This document shows positions 17,216 to 27,154 of a stretch of DNA of 64,000 nucleotides, one piece after another (position 1 is the first letter of the stretch; each line of letters starts with the position of its first letter). The notes under the pieces are model-generated. The model worked only from the letters and a program-made list of their open reading frames with translations, had not been told where the DNA came from and did no database searches. Source of the DNA: Methylocapsa acidiphila B2 (lineage in GTDB: Bacteria; Pseudomonadota; Alphaproteobacteria; Rhizobiales; Beijerinckiaceae); the NCBI RefSeq assembly GCF_000427445.1, contig NZ_KE386496.1, forward strand, positions 1 through 64,000, given 5' to 3'. The translations under genes were made by a program, and so were the position numbers.

Positions 17216-18259
17216 ATGGCGAGCGGTAAAGGCGAAATCGATTGGGGCGGCCAGAAAAAGGTCAACCTGGCCTTGCAGGGCGGCGGCTCGCATGGCGCTT
17301 TCACCTGGGGCGTGCTCGACTTTCTGCTCGAGGACGAAAGGCTCGATTTCGAGGCGATCACGGGGACGAGCGCCGGCGCGATGAACGCGGTCGTCCTCGC
17401 TGAAGGCTATCTCACCGATGGCCGCCAAGGCGCGCGCAAGAGCCTCGCGAGATTTTGGCGCTCGATCAGCGACGAAGGCGCGCTTTCGCCGATCGAGCGC
17501 AAGTTTCTTCACGCTTATTTTCTCGGGTGGCCGCTGCAGGCGCAATTCGCCACTTGGTGGGCGGACCTCGTGACCCATTACGCGAGCCCTTACGAATTCA
17601 ACCCGCTCAACATCAATCCCTTGCGGGACCATCTCGCGAAGATGATTGATTTCGAGAAAGTTCGAGCCCTGACCGAGCTCAAGCTCTTCGTCGCTGCGAC
17701 CAACGTCCAAAACGGCAAGATCAGGGTATTTGAAGGACATGAGCTCACCGTCGATCATGTGATGGCCTCGGCCTGCCTGCCCAATCTGTTCCAAGCGGTC
17801 GTGATCGACGACGTCCCCTATTGGGACGGCGGCTATATGGGCAATCCCGCGTTGTTTCCACTGTTCTACAAGACGGCGTGCCCGGACATCGTCATCATTC
17901 AGGTCAATCCCATCGAACGCGACGAAACTCCGCGCTCGGCGCGCGACATTCAGAATCGCCTCAACGAGATCACTTTTAACGGCGCTCTCATGAGCGAGAT
18001 GCGGGCTATTGATTTCGTGGACCGGCTCGTCGACTCCGGCGTTTTGTCACGCGACAATTACATGCGGCCCTTCGTCCACCGGATCGACGGCGGGCGTTTG
18101 CTCGAGCCTTTCTCGGCCGCGACGAAGCTCGACGCCTCTTGGTCCCTGATCAGCCAGCTTCATGGCTTCGGCCGCGCCGCCGCTCGGCAATGGCTCGATT
18201 CGCACTATGATGCGATCGGCAAGCGAGGCACGCTCGATTTGCGCATGGCCTATTCGTAG
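17216..18259 (+). CDS. patatin-like phospholipase
   Basis: The 347-residue protein carries the patatin oxyanion loop LQGGGSHGAFTWG, the nucleophile Ser in GTSAGAMNA and the catalytic Asp in YWDGGYMGNP. These are all the residues needed for a Ser-Asp lipid acyl hydrolase. No signal peptide is seen, so it is probably cytoplasmic. Because it follows bdhA closely, a role in PHB-granule or lipid turnover is plausible but not proven. It ends nine bases before the convergent tspO. Confidence 0.9.
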   Translation: MASGKGEIDWGGQKKVNLALQGGGSHGAFTWGVLDFLLEDERLDFEAITGTSAGAMNAVVLAEGYLTDGRQGARKSLARFWRSISDEGALSPIERKFLHAYFLGWPLQAQFATWWADLVTHYASPYEFNPLNINPLRDHLAKMIDFEKVRALTELKLFVAATNVQNGKIRVFEGHELTVDHVMASACLPNLFQAVVIDDVPYWDGGYMGNPALFPLFYKTACPDIVIIQVNPIERDETPRSARDIQNRLNEITFNGALMSEMRAIDFVDRLVDSGVLSRDNYMRPFVHRIDGGRLLEPFSAATKLDASWSLISQLHGFGRAAARQWLDSHYDAIGKRGTLDLRMAYS

Positions 18260-18267
18260 CGCAGGCC

Positions 18268-18771
18268 TCACCGATTCAGGATGAGGATCGCGCCGTTCAG
18301 GGCGCCCGCATAGCAGAGCCAGGCGAAATAAGGGGCGAGCAGCATTGCAGATGCGCGATCCGCTTTGGCGCTTTGAAATATAGTCGCCGCCAGAATTGCG
18401 CATATGGCCAAGAGGATCGCGAATCCCGACCAAATCGCGTGTAGGCCGAAGAAGATAGGCGACCAGATCGCGTTCAGTACCAGTTGGCCGACGAAGAGGC
18501 GGAGGGCGCGCGTCCGCGCCGGCGAGGGAACGGCGCGATCCCAAAGGCGCCAAAGCGACAAGGCGATGAGAAGGTAAAGAATTCCCCAGGCGAGAGGGAA
18601 GACGAAATTGGGCGGGGTCCAGGGTGGTTTCGCCAAGCTGGCGTACCAGGTCGGAATTTGTGAGGCCGTCGCGCGCCCGCCTAGCCCGGCGATGGCGGCG
18701 CAGAGGGCGAGGCAGAGGCCGAGTCGTATCATTGACCTGACGGGCGGGGCGATAAGCGCGTTTTCACCCAT
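18268..18771 (-). CDS. tspO: TspO/MBR family tryptophan-rich sensory protein
   Basis: TspO is a five-helix membrane protein of the mitochondrial peripheral-benzodiazepine-receptor family, which binds porphyrins and cholesterol-like ligands. The hallmark WYASLAKPPWTPPNFVFPLAW is present, as are the Trp-rich helix AWGILYLLIALSLWRLWD and the LNAIWSPIFFGLHAIWSG helix. An ATG at 18771 gives 167 residues; an earlier ATG at 18786 and a later one are possible. In alphaproteobacteria TspO often modulates tetrapyrrole-linked gene expression, which fits the haem genes elsewhere in this window only loosely. Confidence 0.88.
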   Translation of the reverse strand: MGENALIAPPVRSMIRLGLCLALCAAIAGLGGRATASQIPTWYASLAKPPWTPPNFVFPLAWGILYLLIALSLWRLWDRAVPSPARTRALRLFVGQLVLNAIWSPIFFGLHAIWSGFAILLAICAILAATIFQSAKADRASAMLLAPYFAWLCYAGALNGAILILNR

Positions 18772-18813
18772 TTTGTCGCCTCGCATGCATGGGGCGTCGC
18801 GCGGCTTGGCGCG

Positions 18814-19329
18814 TCAAGCCGGCTTCGGCATGGTGAGTCGTTGAAAAAAGAGAAGATCGAGTTCCGGCGCCCGTCCGACAAGCGCCGTCAGCAAGGCGTG
18901 GACTTGTCCGCGATGATGCGTTTGATGATTGAAGACATGGCTTAGGGCGGAGGCGAGGGGTTGCTCAATCGGCGTGGCGGGCGCCGAGATGCTGCGATAC
19001 TTGATCACGCTGCTGAGCCGGGCGTCGTCAAGGCCCTCGACAAACGCGATGATCCGCCGATCCTCCGCCTCGCGCGCTTGGCGCAGCGCGCCGAGCGAAT
19101 CGAAAAGGATCGCGTCGAGCCTATCGGGCGCCGCGCCTTCTCCGGTGAATCGCCGCAGCCAGATGCGATCCGCCGCCAGCAAATGATTGAATGTTCCATG
19201 CACGGATTTGAAGAAGGCCCCGCGATCGGCGCGGTAATCGGCGTCGCTCAGCGCGCTGGCTGCGTCGTAAAGCCGTTGGTTCGCCCACGCGTTATAATCG
19301 GCGAAGGCGTCGAAATGAGCTTTCAGCAC
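18814..19329 (-). CDS. DinB-family protein
   Basis: The 171-residue protein is a DinB/YfiT-type four-helix bundle. It shows the metal-binding His residues in GTFNHLLAADRIWL and HQTHHRGQVHALLT, spaced as in the family. Such proteins are divalent-metal-dependent and often act in thiol transfer or DNA-damage responses, though most are uncharacterised. It lies between tspO and a His-rich secreted protein on the same strand. I cannot name a substrate. Confidence 0.85.
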   Translation of the reverse strand: MLKAHFDAFADYNAWANQRLYDAASALSDADYRADRGAFFKSVHGTFNHLLAADRIWLRRFTGEGAAPDRLDAILFDSLGALRQAREAEDRRIIAFVEGLDDARLSSVIKYRSISAPATPIEQPLASALSHVFNHQTHHRGQVHALLTALVGRAPELDLLFFQRLTMPKPA

Positions 19330-19364
19330 CGGCTGCGCCTCCTCGAAAGGTCGCGCATGCGGAT

Positions 19365-19775
19365 CTAGCGCAAATGTGTATGGCTTGGCGTGATCGTGAA
19401 GGCGAGCCTCTTGCCGTGGCCATGCGCATGATCGGCGGCTCTAGAATGCCGCCCGTGCGGGCCATGCGCATGCCGCGTCCAGCCATGTCGGCCGGCATGA
19501 TGACGAGAATGGCCGGAGGCATGGGCGACGCGCTGGCCGGACGAGCCCGACTCGGGCTGGACGGCGTCGCCATCGGTGGAATCGCTGACGTCTTGGACCT
19601 GCGCGCCGCCGCCGCTATGGCCATGGGCGACGGGGCCGAAGGCCGCCAGGCATTGATTATAGGCGTCGGCGGCCTCGATCTTCTCGCAATCGTCAATTGT
19701 GCGGGGGGCGGCGCTCGCAAGCGCCGACGGCGCGAGCAATGCGGCGGCCAAGATCATCGTCGAAACATATTTCAC
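19365..19775 (-). CDS. secreted His-rich hypothetical protein
   Basis: The 136-residue protein starts with MKYVSTMILAAALLAPSALASA, a Sec signal peptide. After a conserved-looking TIDDCEKIEAADAYNQCLAAFGP, two Cys could form a disulphide. The C-terminal half is unusually His-rich (about 16 His, in runs such as HSRHH and HAHGHG). A periplasmic metal-binding or metal-buffering role is likely. I do not recognise a named family. An overlapping plus-strand frame of similar size lacks such features. Confidence 0.7.
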   Translation of the reverse strand: MKYVSTMILAAALLAPSALASAAPRTIDDCEKIEAADAYNQCLAAFGPVAHGHSGGGAQVQDVSDSTDGDAVQPESGSSGQRVAHASGHSRHHAGRHGWTRHAHGPHGRHSRAADHAHGHGKRLAFTITPSHTHLR

Positions 19776-19779
19776 GGCT

Positions 19780-22212
19780 TCATCCTCTGAGCGTCGCGCC
19801 GGTCTTCCTGCCGACTTCGGCGATGATCTTCGCGGCGACGGCGTCGATCTCGGATTCGGTCAGGGTTTTTTCGCGCGGTTGCAAGGCGACGGATATGGCG
19901 ACGGATTTCTTGCCCTCCGGCACCCCTTTGCCCTCGTAGACGTCGAAGACCCCCACATCCGATACGAGCGTGCGCTCTCCGGCGAGCGCTGCTTTCACAA
20001 TGTCGGCAGCCTGCACGGAGCGATCGACAAGGAAGGCGAAATCACGCAGCACGGGCATGAACTCCGAGAGTTCGAGCTTTGGTTTGGCTTTTGTCGACCT
20101 AGATTTTGGCGTTGGTATGTCATTCAAAACTAGCTCGAAGCCGACCAGGGGGCCCTGCGCGTCCAGTTCCTCGAGCACGCGCGGATGGATCTCGCCGAAG
20201 GCGCCGATCTGGTTCTTCGGCCCGAATTGCAAAATTGCCGAGCGGCCCGGGTGGAACCAGGCCGGTCCGCCGAGGACAACCTGCAATCCCCCGACCGGCG
20301 CGCCGAGCGCGGCGAGAAGAGCCATGGCGTCGGCCTTGGCGTCGAAACAATCGACGTCTCCGGTCGCGGCCGACCAGTGGCGTCCGACGCCAGCCGACTT
20401 GGCGCTGCCGCGCCGCACGCCGCACGCCGCCATGCGCTGGCCTGCTTCATCGGCGCCTTTGAAGATCTGACCCACTTCGAAGAGAGCGAGATCGCCGTGG
20501 CCGCGGTCGGCGTTGCGCTGCGCTGCGGCTATAAGCCCTGGCAGCAGGCTCGGCCGCATGTCGGACAATTCCGGCGCGATCGGGTTGGCGAGGGCGAGCT
20601 CGGGCGCGCCGCCGCCGAAAAGCTCGGCGCGTCGGTTTGAGACGAAGGACCATGTCACCGCTTCGACCAAGCCGCCGGCGGCGAGCGCGCGCTTGGAGGC
20701 GCCGACGCGTTTCTGCAATGGCGTGAGCACGGGATCAGCAACATGTTCCGAGGCGCGGGGCAGGGGCCTAGCCGCGACCCGTTCGAGCCCGGCGATCCGC
20801 ACGATTTCCTCGACGAGATCGGCTTTGCCTTCGATATCGGGGCGGAAGGAGGGGGCCTTGACGAGGATCCGGTCGCTATTGCCAGCCGAGCCAGCGAGCT
20901 CGAAGCCGAGCCTTTCGAGGATCGCGGCCATTTCCGACGCTTCGATCTCGAGCCCCGCAAGGCGGGCGACTTCACTCCACGGAAAGGCGATCCGCGTATC
21001 GGGCTGCGGAACCTTGCCGACGCATTTCACAAAAGAAGCCACGCCGCCGCAGAGCTCCAGCACAAAGGCGGTCGCGAGATCGAGCCCCGGCAGGCAGAAG
21101 GCCGGATCGACGCCGCGCTCGAACCGATAGCGCGCGTCGGAATTTATGCCGAGCTTGCGTCCTGTCCGGGCGATGTTCACCGGGTCCCAAAGCGCCGACT
21201 CGATCAGGACGGATGTCGTCGCCTCATCGCAGCCCGAGGCCTCTCCGCCCATGATTCCGGCGAGCGATTCCACGCCCGCCTCATCGGCGATGACCACCAT
21301 ATCGGAGTCGAGGGCGTAGGTGCGCCCGTCGAGGGCGCGCAATTGCTCTCCCGGCCGCGCGCGCCGGATGACGATGTCGCCCTGGACCTTCGCGGCGTCG
21401 AAAACATGGAGCGGGCGGGCGCGGTCGAAGGCGAAATAATTGGTGATGTCGACCAGCGCATTGATAGGCCGCAGCCCGATCGCCTTGAGCCGCCTCTGCA
21501 TCCACTCGGGGCTTGGTCCATTGCGGACGCCGCGCACGAGGCGAAAGGCGACGACCGGCGCGAGATGGGCGTCCTCCGGCGCAAAATCAAGCTTGACGTC
21601 GATCGGGAAGCGCGCGCCTTCCGGCACCGGCGCGACCGTGCGGTCCAAAAACTTGCCGAGGCCCGCCGCCGCGAGGTCGCGGGCGACGCCTTGGACTCCC
21701 ATGGCGTCCGGCCGGTTCGGCAAGAGATTAATCTCGACCATGGGATCGGCGAGCCCGGCCCATTCCGCATAGGGCGCGCCGACCGGCGCCGACTCGGGCA
21801 GTTCGAGAATGCCGTCGTGATCGTCCGATAATCCGAGCTCCGACCCCGAGCAGAGCATGCCGTTCGACTCGACGCCGCGGATGACGCCTTTGCCGAGCGT
21901 CACCTTCTTGCCGGGGATATAGGCGCCGGGCAAAGCGAAAACCGACTTGAGGCCGGTTCGCGCATTGGGCGCGCCGCAGACGACCTGGATCGGGCGCTCG
22001 CCGCCGGCGTCGACCAGGCAGACCTGCAGCCGGTCGGCGTTGGGATGCGGCTTAGCCTCGACGACAAGCGCGGTGACGAAATCGCGCAAGGCGGCCGAGG
22101 GGTCCTCCACCCGTTCGACTTCGAGGCCGATCTTGGTCAGCGTCTCGACGATCTCGAGGAGTCCGGCGTCGGTTTCGAGGTGGTCTTTGAGCCAGGACAG
22201 AGTGAATTTCAT
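19780..22212 (-). CDS. pheT: phenylalanyl-tRNA synthetase beta subunit
   Basis: PheT pairs with PheS to charge tRNA-Phe. The 810-residue length is normal. From the N-terminus it shows MKFTLSWLKDHLET, the tRNA-binding OB-fold (VEAKPHPNADRLQVCLVD, with GAPNARTGL), the B3/B4 region NLLPNRPDAMGVQGVARD and RPLHVFDAAK, the B5 domain, and the C-terminal ferredoxin-like anticodon domain (PVLRDFAFLVDRSVQ). The ATG at 22212 is used because the upstream MLGTL residues look like leader. pheS is not adjacent, which is unusual for this gene pair. A 22-bp perfect palindrome lies just upstream. Confidence 0.96.
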   Translation of the reverse strand: MKFTLSWLKDHLETDAGLLEIVETLTKIGLEVERVEDPSAALRDFVTALVVEAKPHPNADRLQVCLVDAGGERPIQVVCGAPNARTGLKSVFALPGAYIPGKKVTLGKGVIRGVESNGMLCSGSELGLSDDHDGILELPESAPVGAPYAEWAGLADPMVEINLLPNRPDAMGVQGVARDLAAAGLGKFLDRTVAPVPEGARFPIDVKLDFAPEDAHLAPVVAFRLVRGVRNGPSPEWMQRRLKAIGLRPINALVDITNYFAFDRARPLHVFDAAKVQGDIVIRRARPGEQLRALDGRTYALDSDMVVIADEAGVESLAGIMGGEASGCDEATTSVLIESALWDPVNIARTGRKLGINSDARYRFERGVDPAFCLPGLDLATAFVLELCGGVASFVKCVGKVPQPDTRIAFPWSEVARLAGLEIEASEMAAILERLGFELAGSAGNSDRILVKAPSFRPDIEGKADLVEEIVRIAGLERVAARPLPRASEHVADPVLTPLQKRVGASKRALAAGGLVEAVTWSFVSNRRAELFGGGAPELALANPIAPELSDMRPSLLPGLIAAAQRNADRGHGDLALFEVGQIFKGADEAGQRMAACGVRRGSAKSAGVGRHWSAATGDVDCFDAKADAMALLAALGAPVGGLQVVLGGPAWFHPGRSAILQFGPKNQIGAFGEIHPRVLEELDAQGPLVGFELVLNDIPTPKSRSTKAKPKLELSEFMPVLRDFAFLVDRSVQAADIVKAALAGERTLVSDVGVFDVYEGKGVPEGKKSVAISVALQPREKTLTESEIDAVAAKIIAEVGRKTGATLRG

Positions 22213-22249
22213 GAGCGTTCCGAGCAAAAACGGCGGGGCCGCCGCCCTA

Positions 22250-22302
22250 GAGCAAATTCTCTTCGATCGGATGGATTTGCTCCGATCGAAGAGAATTTGC
22301 TC
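22250..22302. repeat. perfect 22-bp inverted repeat upstream of pheT
   Basis: The arm at 22250-22271 (GAGCAAATTCTC then TTCGATCGGA) is repeated perfectly in reverse complement at 22281-22302, with a 9-base loop. No T-run follows on either strand, so it is not an obvious intrinsic terminator. It could be a dispersed intergenic palindrome, or a hairpin in the pheT leader. No second copy was found in this window. Confidence 0.75.
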
Positions 22303-22462
22303 GAGCTTTTGAATCTGTAGCGTCTTCTAGTCGATCGCAGGAGTCGATGCGATCGGAGAGCGCTCTAGAATTCGGGTGCGGATCGAGCGGCGGATTTTCT
22401 TTTCTCTAGCGCCGATCGCGGCCGAGGGGAAATTCTTGTTGGCTTGGCGCTCGAAAGGCGTT

Positions 22463-23074
22463 TCAGCCGCCCTGCGGCAGGTGGAAAAGAAGCGTCAGAT
22501 TATTTGCCGGCATCTCGAAAACGGCAGGCGCTGAAAATCCCTTGAGTCCAGCGATTTCGGCGACGCGCTCCAGATCCCTCACGCCCCATTCGGGATTTTC
22601 GTGGCGCAGCGCGCGATCGAAATCCTCATTGCTTTTGCTGGTGTGAGCGCCGTCGCGCTTATAAGGGCCGTAGAGGAGGAGGGGCGCGCCGGGAGGCAGA
22701 ATCCGCGCGGCGCCGGCAAAGAGGCCTTCGGTCGCGGACCAAGGCGAGATGTGAATCATATTGATGCAGATGATCGCCGAGGCCGCTTTCACCGGCCAAT
22801 CGCGATGCGATGAGTCGAGATCGATCGCGGCTTTGACGTTGGGCAGCCCGGCGGTTGCGATCCACGCGTCGATGCTGGCGCGGGCGCGTGGGCTCGGGTC
22901 GCTTGGTTGGATCGCATGGTTTCGCAGCTTTTCAGCGAAGTGAACGCAATGCTCGCCCGAACCGCTCGCAATCTCTAGGATGAGCCCCGTGGCGGGAAAA
23001 TGAGCTTGAACGATGTCGAGAATCGCGTCGCGGTTGCGAAGCGCTGCCGGCGCGTGCAGGCGGAGATCTTCCAT
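22463..23074 (-). CDS. DUF938 SAM-dependent methyltransferase
   Basis: A 203-residue class I methyltransferase fold with motif I ILEIASGSGEHCVHFA, a PSDPSPRARASIDAW acidic loop and the DUF938 hallmarks INMIHISPWSATEGLF and LYGPYKRDGAHTSKSN. The ATG at 23074 gives the family-typical start MEDLRLHAPAALRNRD. DUF938 proteins are widespread and of unknown substrate. It lies between pheT and tRNA-Arg on the minus strand. Confidence 0.9.
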   Translation of the reverse strand: MEDLRLHAPAALRNRDAILDIVQAHFPATGLILEIASGSGEHCVHFAEKLRNHAIQPSDPSPRARASIDAWIATAGLPNVKAAIDLDSSHRDWPVKAASAIICINMIHISPWSATEGLFAGAARILPPGAPLLLYGPYKRDGAHTSKSNEDFDRALRHENPEWGVRDLERVAEIAGLKGFSAPAVFEMPANNLTLLFHLPQGG

Positions 23075-23274
23075 GAGTTTCTGTAGTTTTCTGCCCAAGG
23101 GGTCGTCGTTCAGCTCCTTGAAGCAGGAATCGTGCGGGCCAGCGAAAGAAATTGCGGGGGCGGATTTCCGCGACCGCTGGAACTGCTGGTTTCGAAAGCG
23201 GCCAAGATGACGCTTGGCGCTGCGCCGAGAAATCGGCTAAGGTGAAAATATAAGCGCAGGCTGACGCCGCGCAG

Positions 23275-23351
<77 letters not shown>

Positions 23352-23689
23352 ATTTGGCCGAAATCGCCAGTTCCGTGAATGGTTTCCCGCTGGCTTTCGG
23401 GTATTCTCGCCGATTGCCGAGTGAGCCCGAACAGTGCTCATTGATTTCCATTTATGGCTAATCGCGATTTCAGCTCATGGCCTGCTTCACGAGGATAGCT
23501 GCCCGGCATCAGCCTTGCCACATTTTAGGATTTGGCTCCCTGCATGCGCACTCTGCGGCAAGACGACTTCAGACCGGGCGCAAATAGCCGTAGACCGCGC
23601 GTTTGACGCGCTCTTCGAGGGAAACGATCGCGGTTTCGCCGAACGGAAAGAGCCGGCGCCAGCATCGGCAGCCTCTGCGTGAGGCGACC
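23352..23689. other. intergenic stretch between tRNA-Arg and SDR pseudogene
   Basis: I see no supported gene in these 338 bases. It contains short overlapping open frames without recognisable motifs. No integrase or attachment-site duplicate of the tRNA end is visible. Confidence 0.4.
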
Positions 23690-24434
23690 ATGAGGATCGA
23701 GGGAAAGCGCGCGCTGGTGACCGGGGGCAGCGCCGGGATCGGCGCGGAAATCGCGTGCCGGCTCGCCGCCCGGGGCGCCAAGCTGGTCATCGTGCGCGAG
23801 ACGGGGCGCGCGCCGAGGCGGTGATGGCCCGAGCTCCCGACGGCATGACCTTCCTGTCGGCGGACCTGTCGCGATTGGATGAACAGAAAAGGATCATTTC
23901 CGAGGTCACCGATCGCTGGCCGGACCTTTCCATCCTCGTCAACAATGCCGGCGTGCAGATCGACATGCCGGCCACGGGGATTGGGGATCATGGCCGGATG
24001 GCGTTTCGGTCGGAGATCGCGGCGAACCTGACCGCCCCGGTCGCCTTGTGCTTCGGGCTGACGCCGGTCCTCGCCCGCCAGCGGGAAGCCGCCATCGTCA
24101 ACATCTCCTTGGGCCTCGCCATCGCGCCGAAGCGGACTGCGCCGGTCTATTGTGCGACCAAGGCGGGGCTCTGCACCTTCAGCCGCGCCTTGCGATATCG
24201 CTGTGAAGATGCGCGCCGACGATCAGGGTGATCGACGTCGTCATGGCTCTCGTCGCCACTGGCATGACGAAGGGGCGGGGGACCGGCAAAATGTTGGCCG
24301 CAGATGCGGCGCAGGCCCCCCTGAAGGGCATCGAGGATGGCCGGGATGAGGTTTGGGTCGGGAAGACACAGCTGCTGCGGGCGATCGAGCGGATTTCGCC
24401 ACCCTTGGCTCACAGGCTGTTGCGAAACGGGTGA
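23690..24434 (+). pseudogene. short-chain dehydrogenase (DltE-like) with two frameshifts
   Basis: Three frames in succession build one SDR. Frame one from ATG 23690 has ALVTGGSAGIGAEIACRLAARG and then breaks near 23812. Frame two continues AEAVMARAPDGMTFLSADLSRLD, the NNAGVQ motif and the catalytic YCATKAG, breaking near 24213. Frame three continues IRVIDVVMALVATGMTKGRG to the TGA at 24432. Reading all three gives a complete oxidoreductase of about 245 residues, resembling DltE-type SDRs. With two shifts it is most likely decayed. Sequencing or assembly errors in GC-rich homopolymers are the alternative. Confidence 0.75.
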
Positions 24435-24745
24435 CGGAAATAGCCTGGCGGCTTCATGGCTGGTCCCGAAACGCGCTCGTGACGATGGCGTATGCGTGAC
24501 CGCCCCAAGGCCGCAGGTTCGCTTTTTGACCTGTAGCGCGGCGCTCGCCGCGACGCCGAGGCGGCAAACCGCCGAACATCGGGCGGGCCTATCGACGCCC
24601 TTCGAAAAGGCTCCTATTGGTCAAAGTTAAATGGAAGACCAAGGCTGCTCGGAAGGCGACAAAGCAGGGCGGCTCGGAAAATCCCGAGATGTCCAAAGAA
24701 GTCAAATGCGTTTCCGAAGGGAGCGCGTCAGGATCGAGTAGGATC
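24435..24745. other. intergenic stretch before ygiQ
   Basis: No gene is supported in these 311 bases; the ygiQ frame is open back to about 24617 but without family-like residues. The sequence is GC-rich and has no obvious hairpin with a T-run. Confidence 0.35.
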
Positions 24746-26815
24746 ATGTTTTCGCCCGTCTCTCATCCGGCAAGCGCGAAGCCCCTTTTTTCCTACCGGA
24801 AATATTGGGCGCACGGCTGCGGCGCGGCCCCTTTCCTGCCTATGTCGCGGGCGGAGATGGAGGCGCTCGGCTGGGACTCCTGCGATGTGATTCTCGTGAC
24901 GGGCGACGCCTATGTCGACCACCCGAGCTTTGGGATGGCGATCATCGGCCGACTTCTGGAAGCGCAGGGTTTTCGCGTTGGGATTATCGCCCAGCCCGAC
25001 TGGCGTGACGCTTCCGCTTTTGCCGCGTTGGGCCGACCGAACCTGTTTTTCGGAGTGACCAGCGGCAATATGGACTCGATGGTCAACCGCTACACCTCGG
25101 ACCGACGGTTGCGGCGCAATGATTCCTACACGCCGGACGGAGAAGGCGGCAAAAGGCCGGACCGAGCCGTCATCGTCTATGCCCAGCGTTGCCGCGAGGC
25201 CTTTCCGAATGCGCCCGTCATACTGGGCGGCATCGAGGCCTCGCTGCGCCGCATCGCCCATTATGATTACTGGTCCGACAAGGTGCGTCGGTCTGTCCTC
25301 CTCGACGCCAAGGCCAATCTGTTGCTCTATGGCAATGCCGAACGGGCGCTTGTCGAAGCCGCCCATCGCATCGCCCAAGGCGGAATCGGCCAGGATTTCT
25401 CCGACATACGCGGCCTCGCCTTTGCGCGGACGGCGACGCCCGAAGGCTGGCTCGAAGCGGCGGCCGACGATCTCGACGATCCAAATGAAGGCCGGCAGCG
25501 AATAGCGGAGCGGCGAAATGGCGATGACATCGTCATCAGGCTGCCATCCTTCGAGCAGGTGTCCGACGATCCGGAATCTTACGCCCGCGCCTCGCGCGTG
25601 CTGCACAAGGAGAGCAATCCGGGCAACGCGCGCCCGCTGACGCAAAAACACGGGGACAGGGACGTCTGGCTGACAGCGCCGCCTATTCCCTTAACGACGC
25701 AAGAAATGGACGGCGTCTACGATCTGCCCTTCGCGCGCGCGCCGCATCCAGCCTATGCGGGCGCGAAAATCCCCGCTTGGGAAATGATTCGCCATTCGGT
25801 GACGATCATGCGCGGTTGTTTCGGCGGCTGCTCCTTCTGCTCAATCACGGAACATGAAGGCCGCATCATCCAATCGCGCTCCGAAGAGTCGATTCTGAGA
25901 GAAATCGAAACCATCCGCGACAAGACCGAAGGCTTTACCGGAGTCATTTCCGACATCGGCGGTCCGACCGCCAACATGTACCGCATGGCCTGCAAGGATA
26001 AGGAGACCGAGGCGCTCTGCCGACGTGCGGCCTGTGTCTATCCGGACATCTGCAAAAATCTCGATACCAGCCACGACTCGCTAATTCAGCTCTACCGCAA
26101 GGCGCGGGCGGTCCCGGGCGTGAAGAAAGTCATGGTTGCGTCCGGCGTGCGTTATGATTTGGCGGTGCAAAGCCCGGCCTATGTGCGCGAGCTCGTCGAG
26201 CATCATGTCGGCGGCTATCTGAAAATCGCGCCCGAACATACCGAAGCAGGACCGTTGTCGAAAATGATGAAGCCGGGCATCGGCGCTTATGATCGCTTTA
26301 AGCGATTATTCGACGCGGCGGCCAAGACGGCGAAGAAGAACTACTTTCTCATTCCGTATTTTATCGCGGCCCATCCGGGCACTACAGACGAAGATATGTT
26401 GAATCTGGCGCTCTGGCTCAAGCGCAACAAATACCGCGCCGATCAGGTCCAAACCTATTTGCCCTCGCCAATGGCGCTATCTACAGCCATGTATCATAGC
26501 GGTTTCAATCCGCTGAAACCGGTGCGGCGCGACGCATCCGAAAAGGTGGACGCCGTGAAAGGGCTACGCCAACGCCGCCTGCATAAGGCTTTTCTGCGTT
26601 ATCACGATCCCGAAAATTGGCCGGTCCTGCGCGAAGCTTTGAAAGCCATGGGTCGCGCCGACCTGATCGGGTCGGGCGTGGACCAGCTCGTGCCGATTTG
26701 GCGACCGTCCGGCGCTGACGAATTCGGGCGTAGAGGTCAAAAAGGCCGCGCGCGGCCTGAGGAGCGAAAGTTTTTGACAAAGGGCGTTCACAAACTGCCC
26801 CGGGTCAAAAGCTGA
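24746..26815 (+). CDS. ygiQ: YgiQ family radical SAM protein
   Basis: A 689-residue radical SAM protein of the YgiQ (UPF0313) family. The N-terminal half has [20 protein letters not shown] and [13 protein letters not shown], typical of the family. The radical SAM cluster motif is [13 protein letters not shown], with the Cys pattern CxxxCxxC. The C-terminal part contains [18 protein letters not shown] and [13 protein letters not shown]. The ATG at 24746 sits after a GTAGG-type sequence; TTG at 24617 and ATG at 24689 would add a basic, unconserved extension. Function in the family is poorly defined. Confidence 0.9.
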   Translation: MFSPVSHPASAKPLFSYRKYWAHGCGAAPFLPMSRAEMEALGWDSCDVILVTGDAYVDHPSFGMAIIGRLLEAQGFRVGIIAQPDWRDASAFAALGRPNLFFGVTSGNMDSMVNRYTSDRRLRRNDSYTPDGEGGKRPDRAVIVYAQRCREAFPNAPVILGGIEASLRRIAHYDYWSDKVRRSVLLDAKANLLLYGNAERALVEAAHRIAQGGIGQDFSDIRGLAFARTATPEGWLEAAADDLDDPNEGRQRIAERRNGDDIVIRLPSFEQVSDDPESYARASRVLHKESNPGNARPLTQKHGDRDVWLTAPPIPLTTQEMDGVYDLPFARAPHPAYAGAKIPAWEMIRHSVTIMRGCFGGCSFCSITEHEGRIIQSRSEESILREIETIRDKTEGFTGVISDIGGPTANMYRMACKDKETEALCRRAACVYPDICKNLDTSHDSLIQLYRKARAVPGVKKVMVASGVRYDLAVQSPAYVRELVEHHVGGYLKIAPEHTEAGPLSKMMKPGIGAYDRFKRLFDAAAKTAKKNYFLIPYFIAAHPGTTDEDMLNLALWLKRNKYRADQVQTYLPSPMALSTAMYHSGFNPLKPVRRDASEKVDAVKGLRQRRLHKAFLRYHDPENWPVLREALKAMGRADLIGSGVDQLVPIWRPSGADEFGRRGQKGRARPEERKFLTKGVHKLPRVKS

Positions 26816-27154
26816 AAATGCAGCGTTATTCTGCGCGCGGGCGGCTTGCCCACGCGCAATGACGGCTCAATGTCGGCCGTCGGAGCGCGTTTCGATCGGG
26901 TTCACATCCGAGGCCGGGCTCACGCGCCGAGCTAAAGTGCAGCTATTCCAATCGGTTTCCAAAGGCGTTTGGCGTCCGGCGATGCCGAATGTCATAATCT
27001 GTACGCAAATGTACGCTCCCGCGGTGTCTCGTAAATGCTACAGCGTCCAAAATAGTACATTTGGCGCCCAACAATGTATCGAGTAGCAATTGCTCAGAGA
27101 AGAGAATGGCGTAACTTGCATAACGTTTGATGCTCTGAATTATGGGGAATACAT
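26816..27154. other. intergenic stretch with hairpin between ygiQ and porin
   Basis: No gene is supported in these 339 bases. A hairpin starts 17 bases after the ygiQ stop. The porin promoter presumably lies in the AT-richer part near 27050-27145. A GGGGAA ribosome-binding site precedes the porin start. Confidence 0.4.
26832..26858 (+). terminator. GC-rich hairpin after ygiQ
   Basis: TGCGCGCGGGC and GCCCACGCGCA form an 11-bp stem with one mismatch around a GGCTT loop, 17 bases after the ygiQ stop. No U-run follows, so termination is only a possibility. Confidence 0.35.

Noticed and set aside
22250..22302. Insertion-sequence terminal repeats
   Set aside because: The palindrome has a 9-base loop and no transposase or flanking target duplication.
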